64,000 nucleotides of DNA, from NCBI RefSeq assembly GCF_026625865.1, contig NZ_CP113067.1:1922001-1986000 (forward strand), read 5' to 3'. Below are positions 24,993 through 33,477 of this stretch, piece after piece. Numbering within the stretch: position 1 is the stretch's first letter; each line of letters begins with the position of its first letter. The notes beneath the pieces are model-generated. The model worked only from the letters and a program-made list of their open reading frames with translations. It was not told the origin of the DNA and did not search any database. Position numbers and translations under genes: made by a program. Source of the stretch: Microbacterium sp. SL75. GTDB taxonomy: Bacteria > Actinomycetota > Actinomycetes > Actinomycetales > Microbacteriaceae.

Positions 24993-25898
24993 TCAGCGAT
25001 TGCGGACCGTCATCGCCAACGTCGCGCCGGTGATGATCGCGATCCCGAGGAGTTGCAGGGCATCGGGCAGGTGCCCGTAGACCATCACGTCGACGAGCAC
25101 GGCCACGGCCGGGTTCACGAACGACAGGGCCGCGATCGTGATGGTCGAGAGCACGCGGGCGGTGCTGTAGAGGATCGAGTACAGCAGGCCGGTGTGCACG
25201 ATGCCCATCACCGCGATCCACCCCCACGAGGGGTCGCTCCAGTCCAGCGCTCGCGCGAACGGGAGCAGGATCGCGGCACCCACCACGCACTGGATGAGCG
25301 TCATCGGGTAGGGGCGGATGCCGCGGGTGTGCTGTGCGGCGAAGGTGGCGACGGCGTAGAGCGCTCCGGCGGCGAGCGCTGCGCCGACGCCGAGCAGCTG
25401 GGCCGTGTCGAGCGGTTGGATGCCGTTGAGCCCAATGAACTGCGTCGCGAGCAGGAGCCCGCAGAAGGCGACGAGAAGCCACGCCATGTCGCGGCGCCGT
25501 GGGACTTTGCGGGCGGCGAGGGCGCCGAGTGCGACGAGGAAGAACGGCTCCAGGTGATACGCGACGGTCGTGATGGTGATCGTCGTCTGACTGAACGAGA
25601 AGAAGAGGAACGCCCAGTTCGCCACCAGCGCGAGACCGCCGAGAACGGTCAACGCGACCGCGCGCCGCGTCCACACCGACGTGCGGAACGACCGCGTCGC
25701 GAGCGACAGCACCAGCAGTGTTGCCGCGGCGAAAACGCAGCGCCACGCGGTGGTCGTGATCGCGTCGGTGCCCGCCTGGATGCTGAACAGCCCGATCGTT
25801 CCCCACCCGGCCATCGCGAGCGCCAACAGCACACTCGCGCGTGTGCGCGGGTTGCGGGGCGAGCGGATGCCGGTGGCGAGGGGCGTCGTCTGGGTCAC
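24993..25898 (-). CDS. EamA/DMT family transporter
   Basis: 301 aa with ten hydrophobic helices, consistent with two EamA repeats. Typical features are GWGTIGLFSIQ in helix 1, the TTITITTVAYHLEPFFLVALGAL segment in the first half, and ALSFVNPAVAVLVD followed by LPDALQLLGIAIITGATLAM in the second. Drug/metabolite transporter; substrate unknown. The GTG at 25898 is chosen because residues before it in the longer frame are cysteine- and arginine-rich and unlike a membrane protein. Divergent from a LysR regulator, its likely controller. Confidence 0.85.
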   Translation of the reverse strand: MTQTTPLATGIRSPRNPRTRASVLLALAMAGWGTIGLFSIQAGTDAITTTAWRCVFAAATLLVLSLATRSFRTSVWTRRAVALTVLGGLALVANWAFLFFSFSQTTITITTVAYHLEPFFLVALGALAARKVPRRRDMAWLLVAFCGLLLATQFIGLNGIQPLDTAQLLGVGAALAAGALYAVATFAAQHTRGIRPYPMTLIQCVVGAAILLPFARALDWSDPSWGWIAVMGIVHTGLLYSILYSTARVLSTITIAALSFVNPAVAVLVDVMVYGHLPDALQLLGIAIITGATLAMTVRNR

Positions 25899-25970
25899 CC
25901 CTCGATGCTTGCGGCGTTGACACTGAAGCACAATCGAGCATTCTTCGTACTTAGGATTTAGGATCAGTGA

Positions 25971-26885
25971 ATGATTGACGTGCAGGGGCTTCGCGCCCTG
26001 ATCGCGGTGGCGGACACCGGGTCGGTGACCGCAGCGGCCGGGCTCCTGCACTACACACCGTCGAACGTGACCCAGCGCGTGCAACGCCTGGAGCACTCCG
26101 TCGGCGCGCCGCTACTGGAGAGGGTGGGGCGCGGCGTCGTCCTCACCGAGCTCGCTCGCCGGCTCGTCGACGAGGGGCGACCCGCCGTGCTGCGACTGGA
26201 CGATCTGGCCGAGGTCGCGGCATCCGCTCGCCCGTCCGGGCTTCTGCGCATCGCGGCTTTCCCGACGGCGCTGAGGGGGCTGGTCGTTCCCCTCATCTCC
26301 GCCCTGCGTGACGCTCACCCTGCTCTTCGCATCGAGCCAGTCGAGCGCGAGCCCGCGGAGGGAATCCGGCACGTGCGTCTCGGTCTCGCCGATGTGGCCA
26401 TCGTCAAGTCGTGGGGCGACGCGTCGGCCAGTCGCACCGACCCCGGCCTGGACCGGATCGTCCTCGGACACGATGCCGTCGACATCATCCTCGCGCGTGA
26501 CCACCCGCTCGCCGGCCGCACCAGCCTGAGATGGCTCGACCTCGTCGATGAGAACTGGGCGGTGACCTCCGACGACGATCCCTACCGACGGTGGCTCGAC
26601 TCGACGACGGGACTCGACCGAGGCTCCGGGACCGTCTACGAGGCAGCGGAGTTTCAGTCCCTCCTCGCTTTCGTCGAGCAGGGGCTGGCCATCGCAGCTC
26701 TCCCGCGCCTCGGGCGGGGGAGCCTTCCTGCCGGCACCGTCGCGGTGCGGCTCGTCGACGAGACCGCCTTTCGCGAGATCGCCGCGACCGTGCGTTCTGC
26801 GCGCCGCGACGGCGTCAACGTCCGCGCCGTCCTCGACGGGCTCAGGCATCAGATGGCGACGGCCGCTCCCCGCGTCGAGGGCTGA
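25971..26885 (+). CDS. LysR family transcriptional regulator
   Basis: 304 aa, standard length. The N-terminal HTH is GSVTAAAGLLHYTPSNVTQR (about residues 17-36) followed by RLEHSVGAPLLERVGRGV. The remainder is the periplasmic-binding-like effector domain. The ATG is 6 nt after TAGGAT (25959-25964), an apparent leaderless start; a second TAGGAT lies at 25952. Divergent from the EamA transporter gene, a common LysR-target layout. The effector is unknown. Confidence 0.9.
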   Translation: MIDVQGLRALIAVADTGSVTAAAGLLHYTPSNVTQRVQRLEHSVGAPLLERVGRGVVLTELARRLVDEGRPAVLRLDDLAEVAASARPSGLLRIAAFPTALRGLVVPLISALRDAHPALRIEPVEREPAEGIRHVRLGLADVAIVKSWGDASASRTDPGLDRIVLGHDAVDIILARDHPLAGRTSLRWLDLVDENWAVTSDDDPYRRWLDSTTGLDRGSGTVYEAAEFQSLLAFVEQGLAIAALPRLGRGSLPAGTVAVRLVDETAFREIAATVRSARRDGVNVRAVLDGLRHQMATAAPRVEG

Positions 26886-27050
26886 GGCGCGAGACCGTCG
26901 GGCACCGTCTCGAGGATGTGCGGCCCGTCTTCTCGCTGTCTCGCGACGAACCGCACGGCGAGGTGTTACGCCCCGCTACGCTCCCGGCTCCTGGGCTGCC
27001 GGCATCCCGTAGCTTCGTCTCACCGAAACCCCTCGAAGGCAGGTGAAGCC

Positions 27051-27308
27051 ATGTCCCGCACGATCTCGTCGACAGTCCACCCGATCCAGCGCTGCATGGC
27101 AGCCTCGAACCCCGCTGCCTGGTCGGACGGCCTCGTGGCCCGTGTCGACGGCGCGACCGTGACCGTTGCGCTGCTGAGCGGCGCGACGGTACGGCTTCGT
27201 GTCATCGGTCCGGCGGTCGACATCACGTCGGGGGAGCCGGTCGCGTACCACCCGGTCGCAGAACTGCTCAGCGCGGCGACGGTCGTCACGACCGCGCGCG
27301 CCGAGTAG
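27051..27308 (+). CDS. Small hypothetical protein paired with csp
   Basis: 85 aa, not recognised. The N-terminal 25 residues include HPIQRCMAASNPAAW; the remainder is rich in beta-strand-forming residues (GLVARVDGATVTVALLSGAT) and ends in EPVAYHPVAELLSAATVV, suggesting a small beta-barrel. No signal peptide or membrane segment. TAGCTT (27010) plus AGGTG 6 nt before the ATG give a normal leadered start. It is convergent with the csp gene, 14 nt between stops. A frameshifted copy, with a csp remnant in the same arrangement, lies at 22817, so the two genes have been duplicated as a pair. Confidence 0.65.
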   Translation: MSRTISSTVHPIQRCMAASNPAAWSDGLVARVDGATVTVALLSGATVRLRVIGPAVDITSGEPVAYHPVAELLSAATVVTTARAE

Positions 27309-27322
27309 TTCGAGAAGAGAAC

Positions 27323-27724
27323 TCAGGCGGTCATCGAGGCCATCATGGCCTCGCACTTCATGACCATGTCGTCGCAGGCCATGGCGCAGTAGCGGCACAT
27401 CTCGTCCATGTCGCCGTGCGCGCGGCACTCGGCGGCGCACGCCTTGCCCATGGTCATGCAGGCGGTCATCATGGCGCTCATCACGTCCATGTTCATCCCG
27501 GCCGGACGCATCATCATGTGCATCGTCGCCTGAGCCATCTCGACCATGTTCGAGCACATGGCGCAGCACGTGGCCATCTCGGCGCCGTGCATCATGTCGC
27601 TGCCGGCGCACATCGCCGCGGCCATCGCGCACGCGTTGAGCGACTGCATGCATTCCTGCATGGCATCCATGTCCATGGTCATCTCGCCCATGTCCATCGA
27701 CTTCATCATGGCCATCGTGTCCAT
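27323..27724 (-). CDS. Cys/Met-rich four-helix-bundle copper storage protein (Csp/DUF326)
   Basis: 133 aa with 13 Cys and 38 Met. The Cys spacing (QECMQSLNACAMAAAMC, ATCCAMC, KACAAEC, MCRYCAMAC) matches the DUF326/Csp family, in which Cys side chains point into a four-helix bundle and bind many Cu(I) ions; 13 cysteines is also the number in the well-studied methanotroph Csp1. No Tat or Sec signal is seen, so it is likely a cytosolic type like Csp3, used for copper storage or detoxification. Methionine content of 29% is extreme. No copper regulator or ATPase gene is adjacent. Confidence 0.85.
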   Translation of the reverse strand: MDTMAMMKSMDMGEMTMDMDAMQECMQSLNACAMAAAMCAGSDMMHGAEMATCCAMCSNMVEMAQATMHMMMRPAGMNMDVMSAMMTACMTMGKACAAECRAHGDMDEMCRYCAMACDDMVMKCEAMMASMTA

Positions 27725-27888
27725 TGCTTCTCCCGAGTGCTCGTTGTGACGGAGGGACCGGATGCCGCGGAGGGACTCCGGCGTACCGGCGATGGTACGC
27801 GCGACAGGTCGCGATGCGACAGGGCTCTGGGCGAGTTGATCATGTCGGCGAGAATGCGGTGGCGCGTCGATGCGTCTCTGCTGCGAAC

Positions 27889-28260
27889 ATGGTTCGAATG
27901 AAGGTTCGTTTCGCGCGGCATACTGACCGACTCGAGGAAATCGTCCGGTTCTATCGCGACGGGGTCGGGCTCCGCGTACTCGGCGGCTTTCGCGATCACG
28001 CGGGATACGACGGGGTGTTTCTCGACCTTCCCGGAACGGGCGCGCATCTGGAGTTCACCACCGGCGGCGGTCATTCGGCGCCGATGCCGGATGCCGAGAC
28101 GATACTCGTTCTGTACTTCGACGATGACCTCGAACGCCAGCGGATCGCGGCTCGTCTTGCCGGACGAGAGGTATTGCCGTCAAACCCCTACTGGCGGACG
28201 AATGCTCTCGCCTTCGCCGACCCGGACGGGTTTCACGTCTTGTTAGCAATGGAGAAGTAA
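27889..28260 (+). CDS. VOC superfamily (glyoxalase-like) protein
   Basis: 123 aa, a single vicinal-oxygen-chelate domain. The N-terminal half has HTDRLEEIVRFYRDGVGLRVLGGF and the end of the domain has NALAFADPDGFHVLLA, the usual DPDG signature. Members bind metals and act as glyoxalases, dioxygenases or resistance proteins; some lack activity. Metal ligands could not be assigned with certainty. Start at ATG 27889 (MVRMKVRF) with TCTGCT 6 nt upstream; ATG 27898 is possible. Stands alone. Confidence 0.78.
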   Translation: MVRMKVRFARHTDRLEEIVRFYRDGVGLRVLGGFRDHAGYDGVFLDLPGTGAHLEFTTGGGHSAPMPDAETILVLYFDDDLERQRIAARLAGREVLPSNPYWRTNALAFADPDGFHVLLAMEK

Positions 28261-28303
28261 GCACGGCGTCCGGCGGGATTTCTCGGACGCTCACCCCCTG
28301 ACG

Positions 28304-28906
28304 TCAACGCGCCCGGATGCCGACCGACTTCAGCTCCAGCCCGGCGAGGCGTTGCAAGACGACGGGGTCGCCTCGGCGCCAGGCGCTCACCGCGTCGGGA
28401 TCAACCTTGGTCACCGCGCCCACTTTCTGATGGGTGAGTGCCCGGAGCGCCAGAAGGTCGGTGGTGAGGCCTGCGCGCATCAGAGCGCGGGTGCGCGTCG
28501 CGCGCGAGACGAAGCGCAGGCGCGGGATGATCCAGACCAGCAGAACGATGAGGATCGGCAGGGCCGCTACTCCCACACCGAGGGCGATGGCCGCCTGCCG
28601 GACGAGATCTTGCTGCGTCTGCCCGACGGCCGCGAGAGTGTCGCCCGCGGAACTCGCCGTGGTGAACGGGCTGCTGATGCCCTCGCCGATGAAGGGGACT
28701 CCTCCGAGGCGGGTGCCGGCGTCGGTCATCGACGTGCGGAAATCCACGCCGGTGGTCTGTAGCTGGCGGCCGAACTGCGCGAGCTGGTCGACGGCCGAGA
28801 AGACGGCGATCCCCGTGACGACGCTCAGCGCGATGAGCGCGAGCGCGATGATGTCGGCGGTCACCTGACGCGCGCGCTGCACGGCGAAGTCGGAATACAG
28901 TTTCAC
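28304..28906 (-). CDS. Hypothetical membrane protein
   Basis: 200 aa, not assigned to a family. Two long hydrophobic segments: about residues 17-38 (VTADIIALALIALSVVTGIA) and 105-127 (AIALGVGVAALPILIVLLVW). The loop between them is hydrophilic and would lie on one side of the membrane; the C-terminal 70 residues are basic and cytoplasmic. GTG start 6 nt after a weak GAGAGT box. Convergent with the VOC gene; no obvious operon partner. Confidence 0.6.
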   Translation of the reverse strand: MKLYSDFAVQRARQVTADIIALALIALSVVTGIAVFSAVDQLAQFGRQLQTTGVDFRTSMTDAGTRLGGVPFIGEGISSPFTTASSAGDTLAAVGQTQQDLVRQAAIALGVGVAALPILIVLLVWIIPRLRFVSRATRTRALMRAGLTTDLLALRALTHQKVGAVTKVDPDAVSAWRRGDPVVLQRLAGLELKSVGIRAR

Positions 28907-28990
28907 GCCGTCACTCTCGCACGGGAGTGGCGCGGTCGCCGGAGCCTTGAAGAAACGCCCCGCTTTGCCTGGTGGCGGGTTCGCGTCGCC

Positions 28991-29233
28991 TCAGCTCGAC
29001 GGGCCGACGCGCCGGAACCGCGGGCCTGAGTAGCCGTCGCGTTCCACGTGCTCGGTGAACATCTCGATCGGGCGCACCCAGTACGAGTGATCGCCATAGA
29101 GCGCGCGGTAGGAGACGAAAACCTCCTCGGTCTCGGAGTGCTTCGCGGTACCGAGCACCTCGTAGCGCTGGCCTTTGAAGTGCTCGTAGATGCCGGGTTC
29201 GATATCGGCCGGGTCGCTGCCGTCGGACGTCAT
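28991..29233 (-). CDS. DUF1653 domain protein
   Basis: 80 aa. The pattern PGIYEHFKGQRYEVLGTAKH, then EEVFVSYRALYGD and SYWVRPIEMFTEHV, is characteristic of DUF1653, small cytoplasmic proteins of unknown function with an SH3-like fold. The ATG at 29233 overlaps the stop of the upstream gene at 29230 (ATGA), so the two are translationally coupled. Confidence 0.85.
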   Translation of the reverse strand: MTSDGSDPADIEPGIYEHFKGQRYEVLGTAKHSETEEVFVSYRALYGDHSYWVRPIEMFTEHVERDGYSGPRFRRVGPSS

Positions 29234-29586
29234 GAGAGCTCGGCAGGAGCCGTGCCGACCGTGCCGTCGGTGCGCGACTGGAGGTACTCGCAGAGCTTGC
29301 CGGTCGTGAAGAGTTCTTCGCCGAGGGCGATGAGGTGGCTGCCCGAGAGCGGGAACTCGCCGGAGCGTTCGGAGAGGGATGCCGTCCACTTCCGCTCGCA
29401 GTCGACGTTCAGCGAGATCGACGCGGGCCCGTGGTTGAGGTGGATGGCAACCATCCCGGACTCAAGGTGCTCGGGGTCGTCCTGGCGGAGGACGTGCACA
29501 GTGGCGTGGGCAACGCGATCGTGCTTCTCGTACTCCGTGACCCACTCGTGGATCTCTGTGTAGGTGGGACGAGCGGCGCAGGTCAT
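29230..29586 (-). CDS. Hypothetical protein
   Basis: 118 aa, not recognised. No membrane helix; the composition (HVLRQDDPEHLESG, LNVDCERKW) suggests a small soluble alpha/beta protein. The ATG lies 6 nt after TAGTCT on the minus strand (leaderless type). It overlaps the start of the DUF1653 gene by 4 nt, forming a two-gene operon. No functional clue beyond this pairing. Confidence 0.65.
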   Translation of the reverse strand: MTCAARPTYTEIHEWVTEYEKHDRVAHATVHVLRQDDPEHLESGMVAIHLNHGPASISLNVDCERKWTASLSERSGEFPLSGSHLIALGEELFTTGKLCEYLQSRTDGTVGTAPAELS

Positions 29587-29715
29587 GTGTCGAGACTAGC
29601 TGTCCGGGCCTCGCGCGACGTCTGCTCTCATGCGCCCACTCGCGGCGATCAGAACGGCGCGGTCAGCGTGTGAGGTCGAGGATGACGAGACGGGCGCCGA
29701 CCGCCCAGCTCTGCG

Positions 29716-30201
29716 TCAGGTTCGGTCGTGTCGGCTGCCGGACCGCTGCACGCCAGCGAGATCGTGCAGGGCACGGAAGCTCGCCTCGTGCTGCTCCCGG
29801 AGGGCCTCCCACCCGATACTCGGGTCGATCGACTCGGCAGAGGGAACCGCGACGGCGAATCCGTGCTGAGCGCGCGGAACCGCCTCGCCCGGCAGTCGCA
29901 GCTCCTGCGTGAAGGCCCCCGTATCGGGCGCGAACGTCAGGGTGTGCGCGGCGATGTCGTGGTCCCAGTCGGCCGACGGCCACGACATGAACGCCACGTG
30001 ACGTGGCGGATCGAGTGGGGCCGTGGCCGACACCCAGCACCCGTGATGATCCTCACCGGGGGAGAGGATCGTGTAGGTCCCACCGTGGCGGTAGACCAGC
30101 AGTGCTTCGCGGAACGGCTTCTGCGAGAACATGGCCGTGTAGTAGAGGGCTTGCGCGTAGATCGGCTGTCCGAGGGTCAGGATGACGGTCTGCTCTGGCA
30201 T
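29716..30201 (-). CDS. Hypothetical protein
   Basis: 161 aa, not recognised. Begins MPEQTVILTLGQPIYAQALYY, which could be either a buried beta-strand or a weak N-terminal anchor; no cleavage motif is obvious. The middle is rich in aromatic and acidic residues (FMSWPSADWDHDIAAHTLTF). GAGAGG lies about 11 nt before the ATG. Stands alone between two short gaps. Confidence 0.5.
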   Translation of the reverse strand: MPEQTVILTLGQPIYAQALYYTAMFSQKPFREALLVYRHGGTYTILSPGEDHHGCWVSATAPLDPPRHVAFMSWPSADWDHDIAAHTLTFAPDTGAFTQELRLPGEAVPRAQHGFAVAVPSAESIDPSIGWEALREQHEASFRALHDLAGVQRSGSRHDRT

Positions 30202-30361
30202 CGGGATGGTGTCCTCTCACATGCGGGCGGGGTCTCCTCTATCCAGGCATGCGGGCCTCGGGCAAAGGTGGCGCGGACCGAGGTCTTCTCTATGACCTCG
30301 CTGACCGGGTGAAGAACGAAGTGCTGGCGTCCAGCCGCGGCATCCCGGTCCGGTGCACTCC

Positions 30362-30862
30362 TCACGCCACAGCTCGAATCACCCCCGTGATGATCAGCGT
30401 CACCACCGTCGTCCACAGCACGATCGCGGCGGCCTGCCAGGCGAGCACGCGCATCGGGGGCACGCCTGTCGAAGTCAGGGCGGCGGCGGTGAACTGCGTC
30501 GGCAGCAGCAGGGGACCGAGCAGGCTCACCCCGGGGGTCCCGTAGCGGTGGTACGCCTTCTCGAACTTCTCGCGCCGGGCCGTCGGGGGCTTCACGACCG
30601 CCCCTCGGCGGCCGGTCACGGCGGTGCGCACGCGCGACGACGCGAGCACCACGACGGCCACGCAGAGGAAGTTGCCGATCGCGGCGGCACATGCGGCGAC
30701 GACCGGATGGATACCGCCCAGGATGCCGATCGCCGCAGCACCCTCACCCTCGATGAACGGTACGGCCCCGGCGAGGGCGACGATGAGCGGTTGGACGAGG
30801 TCGGGCACGTCGGCGACGAGACCCTGGAAGCCGAGGACGAGGTCGGAGACGGGGTTCGACAC
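30362..30862 (-). CDS. Small multidrug export protein family (PF06695-like)
   Basis: 166 aa with about four hydrophobic segments. The AVPFIEGEGAAAIGIL segment (acidic residues inside a helix) and YHRYGTPGVSLLGPLLLPTQF are characteristic of the putative small multidrug export family related to DedA/SNARE-associated proteins. Transport function is by family name only. GTG start with AGGAG 5 nt upstream. Confidence 0.75.
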   Translation of the reverse strand: MSNPVSDLVLGFQGLVADVPDLVQPLIVALAGAVPFIEGEGAAAIGILGGIHPVVAACAAAIGNFLCVAVVVLASSRVRTAVTGRRGAVVKPPTARREKFEKAYHRYGTPGVSLLGPLLLPTQFTAAALTSTGVPPMRVLAWQAAAIVLWTTVVTLIITGVIRAVA

Positions 30863-30983
30863 GGGGACTCCTAGGTGATGAGGGCGCGGCGTCTACCGCG
30901 GTGATTCCATCCCATCGGCGTGCGAGTCCTCGCGGCAGTGCCGTGGTGTCACGACCAAGCGTGAGGATGCAACGGCCCACCCG

Positions 30984-30995
30984 TGATGAATGTCA
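30984..30995. promoter_or_regulatory. Candidate NarL-type operator (site 1)
   Basis: TGATGAATGTCA, a near-palindrome almost identical to TGACGAATGTCA at 31396. It lies 76 nt upstream of the small membrane protein gene. Confidence 0.45.
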
Positions 30996-31070
30996 GGGTT
31001 CCCGGCGCCGCGTACGTCGCGTATCGTCTCAAGCCCCGCGGAAGACCGCGGCCGATCCGAAGGAGGACCC

Positions 31071-31352
31071 GTGCCCTATGGCCTTGTCTGGATCGAATAC
31101 CTCTTCTGGGCGGTCATCGCGGTGGGGCTGCTCGTGCGTCTCGGCGTCGCGCTCGGTCGGCGTCGCTCGGGTCGGCGGAAGGACGCGGTGCGGCAGGCGA
31201 TTCGCCCCGTCATCGATGCGGGTGCGGTCGAGTCGGCGTTCTACGGCTGGACGCCCTCGACCTCGATGCACCTGAAGCAGGAGTCGTCCTCGATCGAGAC
31301 GGCCCAGAACCGCGATCGCGTGCCGCCGGAGCTCCCCGACAGTTACCGCTGA
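31071..31352 (+). CDS. Small membrane protein upstream of two-component system
   Basis: 93 aa, family not recognised. One transmembrane helix near the N-terminus (EYLFWAVIAVGLLVRLGVAL, about residues 7-26), then a basic RRRSGRRKD stop-transfer and a hydrophilic cytoplasmic tail. GTG start with GGAGG 4 nt upstream. The repeated TGANGAATGTCA motif upstream of both this gene and the kinase gene suggests it belongs to the regulon of the adjacent NarL-type system. Confidence 0.65.
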   Translation: MPYGLVWIEYLFWAVIAVGLLVRLGVALGRRRSGRRKDAVRQAIRPVIDAGAVESAFYGWTPSTSMHLKQESSSIETAQNRDRVPPELPDSYR

Positions 31353-31395
31353 CGCGCGCGGGCGCGCACCGGGGGACGAATCCCGGCCCCGCCCG

Positions 31396-31407
31396 TGACG
31401 AATGTCA
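31396..31407. promoter_or_regulatory. Candidate NarL-type operator (site 2)
   Basis: TGACGAATGTCA: perfect TGAC/GTCA half-sites around GAAT. It lies just upstream of the -10 TACTGT (31414-31419) of the histidine kinase gene, in the -20 to -30 region, suggesting autoregulation. Confidence 0.5.
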
Positions 31408-31426
31408 TGCCCGTACTGTGGCGGGG

Positions 31427-32608
31427 GTGAGCGCTCCCGCACCTGTCCGTAGCCCCGCGGCCACGTACGCCCGCGACGTCCGCGTCACCTGGTGGTACAC
31501 GGCCGCGTCGGTGATGTTCCTGCACGTCTTCGCGGTCTTCCTCTGGGCGTTCGTCGTGGTGATGCGGGGGACGCCGCTCGACGTCGTCCTCGCCCTGGTC
31601 GGGGCGGCAGGCTCCGTGGCATCCGGAGTCCTCCTTCTCATCCACTACCGGCGCGAGCCGTTCGACGACGCAGACGACTCCGCAAGGCGGCTGGTCTGGA
31701 CGCCCGTGCTTCTGGGGATCGCGTCGGCGGTGCTGTTCGGTGTCGGGGCCGGGTCGCTGCTCGTCGCTGCGGCTCTCGTCGCGCAGGCGCTGTGCACGGT
31801 GAGGTGGCGGGGCGGCATCCGGGGGCGACTCGTCGCTCTCATGCTCGTCGTGGTGGTCGCTTCGTGGGTGATCGAGGCGACGCGCCTCAACCCCGACGGC
31901 TACGTCTCGCTGACCTTCGCGCTGCCGCTGTTCGTCACGATGCTCGCGCCGCTGACGGCGACCTCGCTCTGGTGGTGGGACATCGTGCGCGAGCTCGACC
32001 GCGCCCGCCGCGCCGAGGGGCGCCTTGCCGCAGCGCAAGAGCGCTTACGTCTCGCTGGCGACCTTCACGATCTGCAGGGCCACCACCTGCAGGTCATCGC
32101 GCTGCAACTCGAACTCGCCGAGAAGATGATGGGGCGGGATCCGGATGCCGCTGCCGAGCAGGTCCGCGCGGCTCGCGTGAGCGTCGACGAGGCGCGGCGC
32201 GGCACGCGCGATCTGGCCTCGCGATTCCGCGGCGTGCCCCTGCCCGACGAACTCGCCAACGCCGCCGATCTGCTGCGCGCCGCGGGCCTGACCGTCGACC
32301 TGCTGGTGGATACCGAGGCCGGACGCGCGCCCGCCGACGTGCTCGGGCCGGTGGTCCGCGAGACCACGACGAATGTGCTGAAGCACGGCGGCGGGGTGTC
32401 GGCATCCCTCTCCCTTTCCCGTCACGAGGGATCGTGGGTGCTGGTCGTCGAGAACGACTCGCGGGGTACCGCGTCTCCGGTCGGAGATGGGGCGGGACTG
32501 TCGGGGATCGTCGAGCGCGTCGGCCCGGTAGGAGGGACGATGGATGCCACCCGCCTCGGCGACCGATTCCGCATCACCGTTCGCGTGCCCGAGGAGGTGA
32601 CGGCATGA
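31427..32608 (+). CDS. NarL-family sensor histidine kinase
   Basis: 393 aa. Four or five hydrophobic helices in residues 20-180 form the sensor. The HisKA_3 dimerisation region has the phosphoacceptor His in AGDLHDLQGHHLQVIALQL (about residue 212). A shortened HATPase domain follows, with ETTTNVLKHGGGVSASL as N box and GDGAGLSGIVERVGPVGG as G box, as in DesK-type kinases. GTG start 7 nt after TACTGT, leaderless type. The stop overlaps the response regulator start (ATGA). The signal is unknown, though membrane or envelope stress is common for this class. Confidence 0.88.
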   Translation: MSAPAPVRSPAATYARDVRVTWWYTAASVMFLHVFAVFLWAFVVVMRGTPLDVVLALVGAAGSVASGVLLLIHYRREPFDDADDSARRLVWTPVLLGIASAVLFGVGAGSLLVAAALVAQALCTVRWRGGIRGRLVALMLVVVVASWVIEATRLNPDGYVSLTFALPLFVTMLAPLTATSLWWWDIVRELDRARRAEGRLAAAQERLRLAGDLHDLQGHHLQVIALQLELAEKMMGRDPDAAAEQVRAARVSVDEARRGTRDLASRFRGVPLPDELANAADLLRAAGLTVDLLVDTEAGRAPADVLGPVVRETTTNVLKHGGGVSASLSLSRHEGSWVLVVENDSRGTASPVGDGAGLSGIVERVGPVGGTMDATRLGDRFRITVRVPEEVTA

Positions 32609-33207
32609 TCCGCGTACTCATCGCCGACGACGAAGACATGATCCGTACCGCGCTCGCAGCTCTTTTGCGGTTGGAGGACGACCTCGAGGTCGTCGCCGAA
32701 TGCCGCGATGGCGAGAGCGCCGTGACCGAGGCGCAGCGGCTGAGGCCGGACGTCTGCCTGCTCGACCTCGAGATGACCGGGCTCGACGGCGTCGACACGG
32801 CCGCGAAGATCCTGCGGAGCGTGCCCTCGCGCTGCGTGATCGTCACGCGGCACGCGCGCCCGGGGGTGCTCCGGCGGGCTCTGGGCGCGGGAGTCAGCGG
32901 CTTCTTGCCGAAGTCGCGGCCGGCGGATGACGTGGCGGCGGTGATCCGCGAGGTCGCGGCGGGGCGCCGGTACGTCGACCCCGAGATCGCGGCCGATGCG
33001 CTGAGCGACGAGCGGAGTCCGCTCACCGACCGGGAGCTCGACGTGCTGCGCGCGGGAGCGCGAGGGCAGACGGTGGCCGAGATCGCGGCATCCCTCCATC
33101 TGTCGGCGGGGACGGTGCGCAACCACGTCTCGTCGGTGCTGGGCAAGCTCGGGCTGGCGAGCCGGCAGCAGGCGACGATCCACGCGCGCGAGCGGGGCTG
33201 GATCTAG
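32605..33207 (+). CDS. NarL/LuxR-family response regulator
   Basis: 200 aa. Receiver domain with acidic DDED (residues 8-11), phosphoacceptor Asp54 in LLDLEMTGLDG, and lysine in LPKSRP. C-terminal LuxR-type HTH: LTDRELDVLRAGARGQTVAE and LSAGTVRNHVSSVLGKLG. GAGGAGG lies 7 nt upstream within the kinase gene, so translation is coupled. Likely binds the TGANGAATGTCA sites at 30984 and 31396. Confidence 0.9.
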   Translation: MIRVLIADDEDMIRTALAALLRLEDDLEVVAECRDGESAVTEAQRLRPDVCLLDLEMTGLDGVDTAAKILRSVPSRCVIVTRHARPGVLRRALGAGVSGFLPKSRPADDVAAVIREVAAGRRYVDPEIAADALSDERSPLTDRELDVLRAGARGQTVAEIAASLHLSAGTVRNHVSSVLGKLGLASRQQATIHARERGWI

Positions 33208-33477
33208 CCGACGACCGTCGAGCCCGCGCGGGTCTCGTGCGGAGGCGACGATCGCTTCTGCCTCGTCTTCGCGCGGATGCAGCGTCGGCTCGGCGGGCCA
33301 GCAGAACGCGCTTCCGAGGCGATGGACGGGTGGGGTGCGACCGTCCGGCGCAGGGCGGAAGGGGCAGCCGCGCCGTGACGGGAGCGGCACGCGACCCCGT
33401 ATCGTCGATGGTCGACAGCGGGGACGCGCGGGTCGGAACCGTGCGACGACGCACTCGTGCGAGAGAGGATGGATCTG

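Noticed and set aside
27416..27901. His-rich open frame opposite csp
   Set aside because: It is the complement of the Met (ATG) and Cys codons of csp; the histidines come from CAT, and there is no independent start signal.
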